Assembly (NCBI RefSeq): GCF_027409185.1
Contig: NC_084465.1
Location: 28,499,864-28,563,863 of the forward strand
Source: Cynocephalus volans
Taxonomy: Eukaryota > Chordata > Mammalia > Dermoptera > Cynocephalidae
Length of the DNA stretch: 64,000 nucleotides
Direction of reading: 5' to 3'
Below the pieces are notes generated by a model. That model was not told the DNA's origin. It ran no database searches and was given only the letters and a program-made list of their open reading frames with translations. Shown here one piece after another: positions 13,201 through 24,739 of this stretch (its first letter is position 1; each line of letters begins with the position of its first letter). Made by a program: the position numbers and the translations under genes.

Positions 13201-16200
13201 TGTATCATTTAATTTTCCTGGGATTTAGGTTTATGTATTTTTTTCATAATTCTTTTAAGGTTGGTTTGGTTTGTTCTACTTTACAAGATGGAGAAACCAA
13301 AATGCAAAGATTATAAATCTCTTTAAGGCCACACATATAGATAATGTCAGATTTGGCATTTCTAAAGACTTAGTAAAGTTTTGATAACCTAATAATCAGT
13401 CTTTTCACTGTAGAATTTTGAAGGCTGGCCTGTCTTCAAAATGATGATTAAATATACTTCAAAAACTAGATGTAAACAGATTGTAAAAGATTAAATCAGA
13501 AATATTTAACTTTTATAAACTCTGCAATATTAATTATACTACTAAGATAGTTTATGCTCTTTAATAGTCCCAGAGCTTAATAATCAAATGCTGGTTGAAT
13601 AACAGAACACTTTGCACCTACATAGTCTTAAGGGTATTTTCCAGGGGGCTTCGGCTTTTTTCTCTTTAAGTCAATATTATCATCTTTTTTTTTGGCAGCT
13701 GGCTGGTAAGGGAGTCCAAACCCTTGACCTTGGTGTTATCAGCACTATGCTCTAACCAAGTGAGCTAACTGGCCAGCCCTATTATCATTTTTTTTTATTT
13801 GAGGAAACTAAAGGCACAATAATTAATGTGACACTACAGATCAATTTTGTCAACTTATCTTTGGCAGAGACCTGTTGAAATTAGTGACAGAACACCTTCC
13901 ATTTATGTTTTATTCCTGGTGGATGTTTTTATTTTAAAGATTGGATGATTGTTGCCATTTATTTTTTCTCTGTTTTTTGATCTTCTATGAGAATGCTTAG
14001 ATTCCCTAGATCAGTGGCATTTCTTCATCAAGTACTTTTGAGCATTTTAGAGCTGAACACTTTGTAAGTTAGCTAGGCTTGGTCTTTGGTGCTTTGGAGT
14101 TTATAATCTAGTGGAGAAGACAGGCATTGAACTAGTAATCATATGAATACCTAATTAATTTCAATTGGGTTAAGTGTTGAGAGAGAAAGGCTTTGAATAA
14201 GTTTATAAATTTATAGTGTTATCTAGAATCCAAAGCAAAATTCAAAGTTATTTTCCAGTATGGACAAAAATTTCTTGCTATCACACTAAACAGCTGTAAG
14301 TCTCATCTTGGCTTAGGACCTGAAGTAGTTTGAGTTGAATTTAAAAAGAAAAGTCACAGGCAATCCTGTGATACAGTTTTGACCCTCTTTAAGGAATCAG
14401 AGGAAAATGTATTGAAAAACTCCTTGTTCACATCCTAGTGCAGAAAAGAGCTGGAAGAACCAGCCAGAAAGTTTGTCAGGGAGTGTGGAGGAACGTTTAA
14501 TTTTTCTGCCATACTTGAGATATATTGAATCAGAATCTCTAGGGGACAGTTATGTATATCTTTATTCTCATCCCACCAACCACCTGTCAGAACCATTGCC
14601 TTGTGGTATCCCAAGAATTTATTGGCTTCTGAAGTAGTAAAAGGGCATCAATTTTAGCTGTCCTAATTTCAAGATTATAGTAGGATTTTGCTTAGAACTT
14701 AGTTTTAAATATACTGTGGTAGAAATTGACAATGCCTATATTTTGTTTTTGAAAAGTAACTGCACTTTTGGATTGTTAATAGTGTTTTCCCAGTTTAAAA
14801 GTGCATTTTTAAAGTTACCTTTTGTGTTAAGTTTTCCTTTCTCTTTTCCTTCAGGAACTAAACAACTTAAGCATATTTTATTAAAAGATGTGGACACTAT
14901 TTTTGAATGTAAATTATGTCGCAGTCTCTTCAGAGGATTACCAAATTTAATTACCCATAAAAAATTCTACTGCCCACCAAGTCTCCAGATGGATGACAGT
15001 AAGTTTTATTCACATATTCAGTTATGCATTTTATAGTTAAGTATTCTTACACTGCAACTATACATTTGCATTAAAATGGTATTGATATCTAATTACAGAT
15101 AATTTAGTGATGTAGAATAAAACTAAATACTTGACTCAATGTTGTATTCAATTTCTTAGACAGGTACTTTGATATCAATACTTTCTACTTGGATTTTTCT
15201 AAAAATATCATACAGGAAGTTAGATTTTTGTATATATTTATTTGTATTAAAATATTGGGTGTTGTTTTTGAATGTTCATAGGGCCATATTGTTTATATTC
15301 AGTAAGTTAAAACATTAATGCTACCTTGAAGAGAGCAATTTCTTGGTATTTTTCCTTTTTTACTTCCTTAGCAGCTTGTTACCAGATACGATTGATCACT
15401 TAACTTAGATTCCCCTTAAGTAAATGAGAAGGTTGGAAATGAAGAGCCAAGAATGGGTAAATTAGTTGATTTCATGGGAATGGTGGAGAGAATTAAAAGA
15501 TCTTTATTAGTCTTTCTAGTGTTTTCTTAGTCTTGATTTGAAGATCAATTTTGTTGTCAACGAAATTCATTTAGATCAGTCGTTTTATCAGAAATTTGAT
15601 TGTGTCACAGGCTAACGTGAGATCCGAAATAGTTTTATATGATAAAGTGGCTTTATATGATAAAGTGGCAGACTAATAAAGTCTTTGTGGAACCGAATGT
15701 CTGTTGAATTGAGTGTTTTGACCCTGTACGATGAAGTTAGCAGTTTATGTAATGGTATAATTTTTTTGCTTTAAAGAATTAATGTAAATTCTTTAAAATA
15801 TTTTAATAATAGGTTACTTTGCTATTTCTTATTCAGGGATTTAACTCTTTGTGGGCTTATAAAATATAGAATTTACTTTGTCAGTCTGATGCCATAGATG
15901 CATTGTGGATTTTATACATTTTTCGACTTAACCTTTTTGGGATGGGGATAAAATGCGAATTCCAGTTATTAAAGTGCTGCTTTAATAATCATGAAGGTGG
16001 CTTAAAGTACATTATAGAGCATAGATGAAACAAAAATTTGATATTTATCTGGAAACTTTTCCTACTTCTGTTTGATTTTACTACTTTTTATCATTGAGAT
16101 GTAAATTAAAAGTCAGTCTATAGAGATTAGTTTTAAATCTAACCTTTTAATTAAAATACTAGTAGAAAGTTTGTTCATTTTTTGGTGGTTATTTGTTATT

Positions 16201-18913
16201 TTTTTAGTTGTAGAGTTAACTTATAGAGTGAAATAGATAAATGGATTGCTAGATTATTGTGTACTCTTGGCAGTACTCATTCTAGAAATACTTTTGTGGA
16301 AGTATTATCCTTATATGCACTACTTTATTCATTTTAAAAAGAAGAGTACACTATTTGTAGCTAGATTTTAGAGTTGTGTGTGGAAACAACCAGTGTTAGA
16401 CAATTCTGTTACAATTTGATATGTGATTGCCTATAAAGCATATAATTAGTATAAAAGTAAATAATATTAATATATAAAACATAATATATATAATATACAA
16501 TACAATATATAATGTAATTATTATACAAGTAAATAGAACTACTCTTTTTGGAATAAATCTGTAGTTTTTAATAATTTGTTTTAGGAAAATTGTGTCACGT
16601 TAAGGAGACATGTAATAGGACTGAATTTAGCAAATATTTCTATACATCGTGCCATTCAAGTTTATGTATTTGCTTACCAATTTTTCTTTTTCCTTTCCAT
16701 GAGATGTTCAAATGCCCTCATACAATTTGACTAGATTGTTTATTATGGTTTATGTTGATAGGAATGCTGTTATGTTTTCTAAAAAAAAAGCATTTTTATT
16801 TATGTAGTAACATTCTTTATGATGTTTTATCTATACTGGGTTATGAGAACTTTGAGTTGCCTTTGCCAGTCTAAAACTTTCAGAATAAAAATATGAAATA
16901 TTATTTTTATTGTTTAGGACACCCACATGCTTATGTATGAGTATTTTATATAAGGGCACTTAGAAGCAGAAGTAGCTCTTTACAGTTTACTTATTCCTTA
17001 ACATGATGAAAATTTAAATTAAAGGAAATTTTAGTTTAGTTAATACCAGTTTTTATCTTTATAAAATACTGAAAAGTAGGTAATGCTCTTATAAGAATAA
17101 ATACAAAGCAATAATATAATAAATTTTAAGGTTGAGGTTCATAATATATTTTAAAATATTAGAGGGCTAGGGCAGGCTAATTATTTCAGATTAAAATGTT
17201 GTTTTTTCCTTAACAGACCTTCCTGATGTAAATGATAAGCAAAGTCAAGCCATAAATGATCTCCTAGAAGCCATATATCCAAGTGTGGACAAGCGAGAAT
17301 ATATTATTAAGCTAGAACCCATAGAAACTAATCAGAATGCAGTATTTCAGTATATTTCAAGGACTGATAATCCCACTGAAGTCACTGAGTCAAGCAGTAC
17401 TCCTGAACAAACCGAAGTTCAAATACAGGAAACTAGCACTGAGCAGTCTAAAACAGTACCAGTTACAGATACAGAGGTGGAAACTGTAGAGCCCCCTCCT
17501 GTTGAGATTGTTGCAGATGAAGTGACACCTGCATCTGATGAACAACCTCAGGAATCACAGGCTGACTTGGAAACTTCTGACAATTCTGATTTTGGTCACC
17601 AGTTGATATGTTGTCTTTGTAGAAAAGAATTCAATTCTAGACGAGGTGTTCGTCGTCATATTCGAAAAGTGCACAAGAAAAAGATGGAAGAACTAAAAAA
17701 GTACATTGAAACACGAAAGAATCCAAACCAGTCCTCTAAAGGACGCAGTAAGAATGTTCTAGTTCCATTAAGTAGGAGTTGTCCAGTATGTTGTAAATCA
17801 TTTGCTACAAAAGCGAATGTAAGGAGGCATTTTGATGAAGTTCATAGAGGACTAAGGAGGGATTCAATTACTCCTGATATAGCAACAAAGCCTGGGCAAC
17901 CTTTGTTCCTGGATTCTGTTTCTCCTAAAAAATCTTTTAAGACTCGAAAACAAAAGTCGTCTTCAAAGGCTGAATACAATTTAACTGCATGCAAATGCCT
18001 CCTTTGCAAGAGGAAATATAGTTCACAAATAATGCTTAAAAGACATATGCAAATTGTCCACAAGATAACTCTTTCTGGAACAAACTCTAAAAGAGAGAAG
18101 GGCCCTAATAATACTGCCAACAGTTCAGAAATAAAAGTTAAAGTTGAACCGGCAGATTCTGTAGAATCATCACCCCCTTCCATTACCCATTCTCCACAGA
18201 ATGAATTAAAGGGAACAAATCATTCAAATGAAAAAAAGAACACACCGGCAGCACAGAAAAATAAAGTTAAACAAGACTCTGAAAGCCCTAAATCAACTAG
18301 TCCGTCGGCTGCAGGTGGCCAGCAAAAAACCAGGAAACCAAAACTTTCAGCTGGCTTTGACTTTAAGCAACTTTACTGTAAACTTTGTAAACGTCAGTTT
18401 ACTTCCAAACAGAACTTGACTAAACACATTGAGTTGCACACAGATGGAAATAACATTTATGTTAAATTCTACAAGTGTCCTCTTTGCACTTATGAAACTC
18501 GTCGGAAACGTGATGTGATACGACATATAACTGTGGTTCATAAAAAGTCATCTCGCTATCTTGGGAAAATAACAGCCAGTTTAGAGATCAGGGCTATAAA
18601 AAAGCCCATTGATTTTGTTCTAAATAAAGTGGCAAAAAGAGGCCCTTCGAGGGACGAAGCAAAACACAGTGATCCAAAACATGATGGCACTTCTAACTCT
18701 CCCAGTAAAAAGTATGAAGCAGCCGACGTCGGGATTGAAGTAAAAGTCACAAAAAACTTTTCTCTTCACAGATGCAATAAATGTGGAAAGGCATTTGCCA
18801 AAAAGACTTATCTTGAACATCATAAGAAAACTCATAAGGCAAATGCTTCCAATTCACCTGAAGGAAACAAAACCAAAGGCCGAAGTACAAGATCTAAGGC
18901 TCTTGTCTGGTGA
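1169..18913 (+). CDS. ZNF800: ZNF800, C2H2 zinc-finger protein 800 (4 coding exons)
   Basis: Joining 1169-1229, 6446-6541, 14855-14998 and 17217-18913 gives 1998 nt, that is 665 residues plus TGA. Every junction has GT..AG and splits a codon after its first base, so the frame is kept. I recognise the product as zinc finger protein 800 (human form about 664 aa). Zinc ligands seen: finger 1 C71/C74/H87/C92 (C2HC form); 2 C232/C235/H248/H253; 3 C289/C292/H305/H310; 4 C361/C364/H377/H382; 5 C488/C491/H504/H508; 6 C521/C524/H537/H542; 7 C620/C623/H636/H640. The fingers are spread out, with acidic/Ser/Thr-rich (about 150-225) and Lys/Ser-rich linkers rather than TGEKP linkers, so it is not a KRAB-type tandem array. 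Two SUMO-type motifs occur: IKLEP around K132 and VKVEP around K409. It is a nuclear DNA-binding regulator, reported as a repressor of enteroendocrine differentiation. No stop or frameshift is seen. Confidence 0.97.
2590..2760 (-). repeat. L2 3' end fragment
   Basis: Degenerate match to the L2 3' end read backwards: ATTGAACACC, CAGGCACTGT, then an equivalent of the aacagacaaggtccctgccctca block at 2670-2700. Confidence 0.55.
3820..3991 (+). mobile_element. tRNA-Ile-derived dimeric SINE (CYN-like) with A-rich tail
   Basis: Two tRNA-like units in tandem. The first begins at GGGCTGACCC with the box-A-like run GGCTCACTCGGGAGAGTG, followed by the box-B-like GGTTCGGATCC. The second starts at about 3897 (GGCCGGTTCGCTCACTGGCTGAGCG) and ends CCCCTTACTGGTCAC. 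An A-rich tail follows. The 11-bp target duplication ATTAATATATA is perfect at 3809-3819 and 3992-4002. The unit resembles tRNA-Ile (GGCCGGTTAGCTCAG...). It is the type I associate with colugos. Confidence 0.9.
4640..4900 (-). repeat. MIR SINE
   Basis: Reverse of the MIR consensus: TATTGAACCCTTACTATAT, GCATTAGTTTATTTAATCCTGACACAACCCT, TTATCCCCATTTAGAGATGAG, then AGAGAGCTTAATTTGCCC. A plain ancient copy. Confidence 0.85.
5640..6000 (-). repeat. old L1 (L1M-type) 3' end
   Basis: Shows the usual reverse-oriented L1 3' UTR phrases in degenerate form: AAATGGGATCATAG, a TCAGTACATGTAGGTTTAGCTC equivalent, TGGACATTTCATAGTTTATTTAG, and CAGTGCTGCAGAGAACATTCTTATACAT. Strongly diverged. Confidence 0.6.
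6446..6541 (+). CDS. ZNF800: ZNF800 coding exon 2
   Basis: Acceptor TGTAG at 6441-6445, donor G|GTATGA at 6541/6542. The 96 nt encode residues 21-52 and the first base of codon 53, reading [14 protein letters not shown] and onward to ECFRS. No zinc finger lies here. Exon phase (1,1) matches the neighbouring exons, so skipping it would keep the frame. Confidence 0.95.
9250..9540 (-). repeat. old L1 (L1M-type) 3' UTR
   Basis: Reverse-oriented L1M 3' UTR pattern: A-rich run and AGTATAAAAGGGTAGAGAGGG, CTCCCAGATCCCC, AGGCAACCACTGCTGTATAC, CTTCCACAGACCTTTTATACATATACA. Confidence 0.6.
10620..10745 (+). repeat. L2 3' end fragment
   Basis: Ends TTTAATAGGTGCTCAATAAATATTTATTAGATTAA, the typical L2 3' terminus; the preceding GGGGCACAGATCATAGCCTTC is a degenerate version of the same region. 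Confidence 0.65.
11965..12310 (-). repeat. L2 fragment
   Basis: Reverse of the L2 3' part: GGGCTGGGAATACAATGGTGAGCA, then ATAAGGCTTCTAGGAAGTGACCTGGGATCTGAAGGG and AGGTGAAGGCCTGAAAAATGAGG. A short similar piece lies at 11,310-11,370 (TTATTGAGCACCTATTATGTG). Confidence 0.6.
13684..13779 (-). mobile_element. tRNA-Ile-derived monomeric SINE (CYN-like)
   Basis: Reverse complement begins GGGCTGGCCAGTTAGCTCACTTGG, then TTAGAGCATAGTGCTGATAACACCAAGG and an A tail. It is very close to a tRNA-Ile gene in its first 50 nt. A perfect 9-bp target duplication TATTATCAT flanks it at 13,675-13,683 and 13,780-13,788. It landed in an old MIR (13,280-13,370 and 13,780-13,840 are MIR-like). Confidence 0.88.
14050..14250 (-). 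repeat. L2 fragment
   Basis: Degenerate reverse L2: TTGGAGTTTATAATCTAGTGGAGAAGACAGGCATTGAACTAGTAATCA, matching the 'cagtctagtggggagacagacaagtaa' block of the family. Confidence 0.5.
14855..14998 (+). CDS. ZNF800: ZNF800 coding exon 3 (finger 1)
   Basis: Acceptor TTCAG at 14850-14854, donor A|GTAAGT at 14998/14999. The 144 nt encode residues 53-100 and the first base of codon 101 (Asn, completed in the next exon). It carries the whole first finger, C71-x2-C74-x12-H87-x4-C92, in which Cys replaces the last His. The exon is a multiple of three, so skipping it would remove finger 1 cleanly. Confidence 0.95.
14999..17216 (+). other. ZNF800: ZNF800 intron 3
   Basis: AT-rich intron with no repeat I can name. 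It contains a perfect 18-bp tandem duplication at 15,634-15,669 and an AT-only run near 16,455-16,520. GTAAGT at 14,999 and AACAG at 17,212-17,216 bound it. Confidence 0.85.
15634..15669. repeat. 18-bp perfect tandem duplication
   Basis: TTTATATGATAAAGTGGC occurs twice back to back (15,634-15,651 and 15,652-15,669) with no mismatch. It is probably a recent slippage or duplication event inside intron 3. Confidence 0.9.
17217..18913 (+). CDS. ZNF800: ZNF800 last coding exon (fingers 2-7, stop)
   Basis: Acceptor AACAG at 17212-17216. The reading frame runs from [10 protein letters not shown] to SKALVW and TGA at 18911-18913 without interruption. It holds about 85% of the protein, including fingers 2-7. 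The start of the open frame at GTG 17285 is an ordinary internal Val codon (residue 124), not a start. Reverse-strand ORFs in this exon are shadows. Confidence 0.97.
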
Positions 18914-20612
18914 GGAACAGTTACAGAGTTTTGCTTTTTCCCCCCCATCGAACTAAAAAAAAATCATTTGACCATAATTTATAGCTGGTTCCATTTTAAC
19001 ATGTTTGCTTTCATATATCTTAAGGCAATGGGAACTGCAAGAGTAATGTGCATATTGCATTTACCTCTTCAGTGACCTTTATTCCAGTGGCTTGGGAACA
19101 AAGTTAACTTCCGAACTTACCTTCCACAGGACAATGCAATGTAGTTATAGGTAGATGGCACAGGGTCAGTGGTTTCCTTTTAATGTTGTAAAGTATATAC
19201 ATTTATATTGGCTTGTGTTTACAATAGAAATCTTCTGTTTAACTAACTTTGCACAGATTTAATTTGATTCAGTGGCATAGTCTACTAATTAATGCATTGT
19301 AGGAAAGTAAAGCATATGAGAATGAAATTGTGAAGGCGATAATTATAGGAAAAAAATCTTTTGAGGCACTGTAATTATTGTAAAAATTAATGTGACGGCT
19401 AAATAAAATGCTGCACTCAGAAAAAAAATCCCCAAATGGAATTTAGAATGATTAGCATTTATCATTTCCTTTTAACATAGGGCTTCCAGGCAAAGGGGGA
19501 AAGTTGGTAAACAAAAGTTTTGATTTTTCTTTCCTTCTCCTTGGGAATGTGTGTTAGTTACTGTTTTTTAGTTTTGATCTTTGGAAAAATGATTATTTAG
19601 GTCCCCAATACTCTTATTTTTTCCTTTCTGTTTAATAAACTTTTTGCAACATGGTTAATATTACTAAATAGGGTTTTTTTTTTTTTCCCCCCCCGTGGTT
19701 GTGTGTTAGAATAAAAGTAAAATCCCTATTTGGAAGGAAGAAAAATAATTACTTTTTTAGAAGTTTTTGGAACAAATGTAGATTTTTTAAATGCAACATG
19801 AAATAGGAGGAGACTTCATATACTTGTTCTTGTAAGTCTATCTATGTTTTTAAAGTTTACCTTCAATACCTGTGTCCCTCGTATGAAGGCATTTATTGTA
19901 TTTAATGAATATTGTTAGTTTCAGATTCAGGTTCTAAAGCAAAATACTTAGTTTCAGTGCTGAGTAGGTTAAATGTTGTGGTTTGATTATCACATTTTTT
20001 TTTTATCTGTGTGGAAAACTTGAGATGAAACCATCCTTTTGAAGTCATCTATTATTGTATACTTTTAAAAACAAGGTTTTATTGGTAAACTCAAAAGTAT
20101 TCATTTATTCCCGTTTCTCCTCAGATAACTTCAAGTGATGTACGAAAAGGTTTGGAGTTCATTTTTGTGGAAAGACTTTAAATTGGTGTTAGAACCACTA
20201 AACGTCTTCAAATGGTACTATGAGAAAAAAAATTTTCATAAATGTTCAACTATAACTGCTGTTTTCTGACTAAAATAATAACCATCTAACCACTTGTTTT
20301 AAGGCACTGCCTATTCCAGCACTTTCAAGTTGCTCTGACATTACGTATTGTCGTCACAGTCCATTAGCTAACCATCCTTGACCTTATGCATTTGGTCTAC
20401 TGTTTCTACAAAAATGTTGCAAATTTTGTTTTCCAAACAATTTGTTGATTAAAATGATCAACAACCTGAAGAAAATGTCAATTTTTAATTGACAAAGACT
20501 TATTGTAATTTTGTTTCACTTTATTTGGTGAAATTTTCGTCTGGATTGTACAGATATATGATTTTCTAGTGAGTGTATATTAGGAACAAAAGACAAGTTA
20601 GTATCAACATTT

Positions 20613-20646
20613 TGTAAATATTTAGCCTACTAAATTTTTGTAAATA
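20613..20646 (+). promoter_or_regulatory. pair of Pumilio-type sites in ZNF800 3' UTR
   Basis: Two exact TGTAAATA octamers at 20,613-20,620 and 20,639-20,646, 18 nt apart. TGTANATA is the established recognition motif of PUM1/PUM2, which promote mRNA decay. Function here is an inference. Confidence 0.5.
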
Positions 20647-21548
20647 TTTTTACATCCATTTATTTCTAACTTGTTCTCAGCACTTAAGTGTTTGAAAGTT
20701 TTATTCTAAAATATATAATACAGGAAAAATTCCAGGTCATTTTCACGCATAGATCATTACATTTTTCATTTGTAAACATCTGAGGTTTTTATGAAAATTA
20801 AACATTCCCCTATTTTTCTTTAAATTTTATACAAAGCACTTTAATGATAGAGGCAACCTTATTTTTCAGTTTCTCTCTTTTTTAAAAAAAGACCACACAT
20901 TAACTAATGTTAATATGAAGGTAGTAAATAGCTTACTGATATTTTATGGATGCAGACAATCCATGCACAACCACTTCTTAGGATACTAGTTTATTTCTTT
21001 AAATATTGCTAAAAAAAAGAAGATGGGGATTTAAACCCTGATTTTTTTTCCTCCCAAGAAAAATCTTAAATGACCACTTTAGATAATATTTAATTCCTAC
21101 TGTAAAATTTAGAAGAATAATGAATTCTTGTCCACTTTTGTAATCAAGATTTTAGGAAAAACAGAAGTATATCTATTCTTATGAAATTTTGGGCAGTTTT
21201 GTGTATCAATATTTTGTACTTTTTAGGGAGTATTTTATTTTTTAGTAATTTGTGTCAAATTATAATTTTAAAAGGTACAGCGAAAATATACCATGTTTTT
21301 ATATAGATTCACACCTGTACTTAGGGGGACCCTGTCCATCTATATACTTTTTGTATAAAATTTTTAAATGTTGAAGAACCACAAGGTCATAATAAAATGC
21401 TTCTATAGCTAGAAAAACATTTACCCTTCTGAGTGCTTTGCACTAAAATATACTGTGAAAGGAAACTAGAAAGACTGTAACTGTTGCTGGAAATGTTCTA
21501 TATTGAATGTACATGCTCTTGTTGGAAAAATGTACTATATGTGATGGA

Positions 21549-21554
21549 AATAAA
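21549..21554 (+). terminator. ZNF800: probable distal poly(A) signal of ZNF800
   Basis: AATAAA followed after about 30-50 nt by TG-rich sequence (AATGTGCTTCAGCAAAGGTGC). It is the last good signal before clearly intergenic DNA. Earlier signals at 19,402, 19,634 and 21,391 may give shorter 3' ends. Confidence 0.6.
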
Positions 21555-21575
21555 CCAGACTCAAAGTTATTTCAG

Positions 21576-24120
21576 CTAAATGTGCTTCAGCAAAGGTGCA
21601 TTGGTTGAAACTTAAATGTTTTATTATCATATTTAAACTTATTCAGTGACTATGAGCAGCTACACTTGACTTATATCCTGATAGTTTTAGTTTTAAGAAA
21701 TATAGTAATAATTTCTCTTTAATTTAAAAACAGATTTACTTTTCCACATATGGAAAATGTTTACTTATAGGTCTAACTTTAATGACTAACAGCATAATAT
21801 ATTTAGGGAACTCATTGTGTAGGTGGTATTTCATTTATAAACCATCTTCGTTAGTTGCACATTATTAAACCTGTATTTTTGACTTTCGTAAGGTGTTATC
21901 TTTTATGAATTTCTACACACAAGACATATTCCAAGGATATTTTCCAGACTTAAGTACCTATAAGCAATGAAAAGATGTGAGGATTCCTAAAATGCTTGGG
22001 GTAGCTCATTATTGCATCCTCTCATCTGCATGTCAGCCTTTTCCTCTCCTTTACTTGTTAAGTACTGTAAGGTAAGAAAGAAAAATAGCCTGATGCTGGA
22101 GGAGAGGAGCCCAATTACTGGAATTCTCTTAGCCCACCCACCTGTTTTTATAGGACCATTCATAGTGTATCTCCTCCATTATAATTCTGGGGACACAGAA
22201 CAGAAATTTGGAAGGAGGCAACAAGGATTCCAGGGACTGTCTAAAGATTTCATTTGGGTCATGTAGAGAAAATAGAACTGTGTCAGGACTTACCTATATT
22301 ATAAGGGCCTACAGAGATTGGCCCTTATAATTGCTGAATTAATGGATCATGACAGACAGAGTTAAATGCTAAACTGGGATCAGTTTAGAAGGGGAGAGCA
22401 AACAAGTAAGAAATGATTAGAGAGTATTTGTTCTTCCTATTCCTTTCTGGTCTTCATCCTTGCTTCTTGGTTTTATTTGGACTCTTCAGCTCTGTCATTT
22501 CAGAGGCTCAAGCTTGAGGCACTTGAGAAGTGGCCTAAGAAGTTTGTGCCAGAAACTTCTGCATGTAGGCTATGTAAACAGATGTTTGTATCACTTTTTG
22601 TTTTTGTAGTGAGTAGTAGTAAAGAAGATGATTAGCCATCAGAAACTGCTTATTTTATATTGAGACCTATCTCTGGCTATAAATTCTATCTTTGCTGCTA
22701 TTTAATCAGTTAAGAGTTTTCCTATAGAATTCAATTTATCTTTCTTCTTAAAGATACCTTCCATCCTGAGTGTGGTGGAAGAGGAGAAGCTACAGGTATA
22801 GTTTGCACTTCAGCTTCATAAGTTTAGATAGTGCAAGTGAGAGTTGGATGAGGTATGCCTGACATTGGGCAGGTGTACATTAGAATATGCTGATATACCT
22901 TGAATGTACAGTAACTTTTTTTTTTTTTTTTTGGTTTCATGCATCTATTTTTTTCCTGTTTACTCCTTTAGGAAGAAAACCTTTGAAGAATGTAGAAATT
23001 ACCCATCCTTAATTTTTAGCTTAGTTTTGTATATAAGAGCTAAGTTTTTGATTGACACTGCTTTTATTATTGAAAAGTCAGTACACATTTTTTTAGGAAA
23101 GTGTATTTGTTATATTGGTTTATGGTCAACAGGCTGTTCTACTCAGTTTGCTTTGAAGAGCATATCGATGCAGTAGCAGGGAGTTTTGTGGTTTTGCTGT
23201 GACTTGAAGCTGAGAGTATAGAAAGAGGAGTTTCTCTATAGGTGTTATGGCAAATATAGATGGAGATATGCACAAGCGGATATCATTCTCTGCTATAAAG
23301 TTGCAGAAGATCTTGTCAAATAGTGTGACCACTGCAAATGAGATAGACATGCTTCTAAAATTTTAGAAATTAGGTTCCCAGGTTTTCTGCAGTGGTCCAT
23401 GGAAGTATTCTAGATCCTTAGTTTGGAGTTATAGAAGTTACTTTTCTAATGGAATCTGTAGACTACCGGGATTATGATTTAGCCACGGCTAAATCAACTA
23501 TAAGTTGATCTGAAGCCAAGCTCTAAGATATGTGCAGCATGTTGTCTGCACTGTTTGACAAAATCCTGCTGTACTCTATGTTATTCTTTCCCCCCTCTCT
23601 GACTTTAAGAGCCAAAGGGAACCTTGGGAATGAAAAGGAACAAAGATCAGCAATCTTAGGAACAGCTGTTAGTTGTTTGGTTTCTAAGGCATTAGGCACG
23701 TGGTAGAATGCAGAATAAAGATACGTTTCACTTGAACTTTCCTGCAAATATTTTGGCTTTTCTAACTCTCCAAATTCATTCTTCCTCTCATAATTTGTTT
23801 CTGAACCCTTTCCTCTGAGCTTCCAGCTCTTATCTTGCCTTTTTCTCTTCTGGTTAATTAACAGAGATCATTAGTACCAAGATAGCTAAAATGTTTCTTG
23901 GGAAGGTAAGAGTGTGGAAAGTGCAGCTCATTTCCTCCTGAATCTTTATAGCTCTAAACTGTATTTGGGAGGCTTATTATTTTCAAGCTGCTCCTTCTAC
24001 GAGTACATATTTTCGCTGCTACAATACCACAAAAGTAGGGGGACTTAGCAAAGACCATAGATGCATCTGTTTGGGAAAATGCCCAAAGATGGAGGTTTTG
24101 CTGTTTGTGTCCACTCAGCA
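21576..24120. other. intergenic DNA, nothing recognised
   Basis: No conserved coding frame, RNA gene or recent repeat seen. Small ORFs here have no family features. A poly(T) run lies at about 22,917-22,932 without clear flanking element. Confidence 0.6.
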
Positions 24121-24240
24121 GAATTAATTTGCTTGATTGTGTATTTTTGATGTCAGGGACTATGTCTTGATAATTTTGTATAGAGCCTAGCACATTTTCA
24201 TGTATACCCAGGCACTTTAAATAAAAGTTTCATAATGGTA
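24120..24240 (+). repeat. L2 3' end fragment
   Basis: ATGTCAGGGACTATGTCTTGATAATTTTGTATAGAGCCTAGCACA matches the L2 terminal block in degenerate form. Confidence 0.5.
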
Positions 24241-24399
24241 TTAAAGCAAGTAGCAGCCTTTTCCATCTCAACATTGTGCTGTTATGTACTTTGAGACTTT
24301 GGGTCTTAATTTCATAAACTTTCATTATCTCAATACTGATTGATTTCACTTATTTTTGAAAATACCACCAGTAGTAAGATGAGAGTTTATGAAAATAAA

Positions 24400-24660
24400 G
24401 ATAATTCTTGGTAATAGTTATTAATAATGAACATTTATGGAGTACTTGCTGTATGCCACCCACTCTACCAACTCTTTACGTGCATAATGCCCCCAATCCT
24501 ACCAATAGTCCTGTGAAGACCCGTTTCTTCATTATCTTTATTTTATAGAACAAAATATTGAAGTTTAGAGAGGTTTAGTGATTTACTCAGGTTCACATAG
24601 CTAGTGAGAGACTTGACACTAGATTTTACAATGAATCCAGTGCCCTTAGTACAACCCTAT
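24400..24660 (-). repeat. MIR SINE
   Basis: Reverse MIR: TTATGGAGTACTTGCTGTATGCC, TCTTTACGTGCATAATGC, CCTGTGAAG, then AGAGAGGTTTAGTGATTTACTCAGGTTCACATAGCTAGTGAG. Confidence 0.85.
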
Positions 24661-24739
24661 ATTTGCACGTTTTACCATTTGCAAAGCACATTAATTCCAT
24701 TACCTTATGGGCAGCTTAATGTGATGATCTGGAGCTAGA

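Larger units (their letters stand above)
6542..14854 (+). other. ZNF800: ZNF800 intron 2
   Basis: Long AT-rich intron. Recognised contents: an L1M 3' end at 9250-9540, L2 pieces at 10,620-10,745, 11,310-11,370, 11,965-12,310 and 14,050-14,250, MIR remnants at 13,280-13,370 and 13,780-13,840, and a SINE at 13,684-13,779. Nothing clear is seen in 6542-9250 or 12,310-13,280. Confidence 0.85.
18914..21575 (+). other. ZNF800: ZNF800 3' UTR
   Basis: AT-rich sequence continuing from the stop. It lacks recognisable SINE or L1 insertions, unlike the DNA downstream, which is consistent with an exonic UTR. Poly(A) signals AATAAA occur at 19,402-19,407, 19,634-19,639, 21,391-21,396 and 21,549-21,554. 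The last, followed by GT-rich sequence, is the likeliest main end. There is a T/C homopolymer block at 19,671-19,694. The exact end is inferred, not seen. Confidence 0.75.

Noticed and set aside
13684..13779. Possible tRNA-Ile gene
   Set aside because: The head matches tRNA-Ile, but the 3' half is altered and it has an A tail and target duplication, so it is a SINE.
17842..18835. Reverse and alternate-frame ORFs inside the last ZNF800 exon
   Set aside because: Shadows of the conserved zinc-finger frame.
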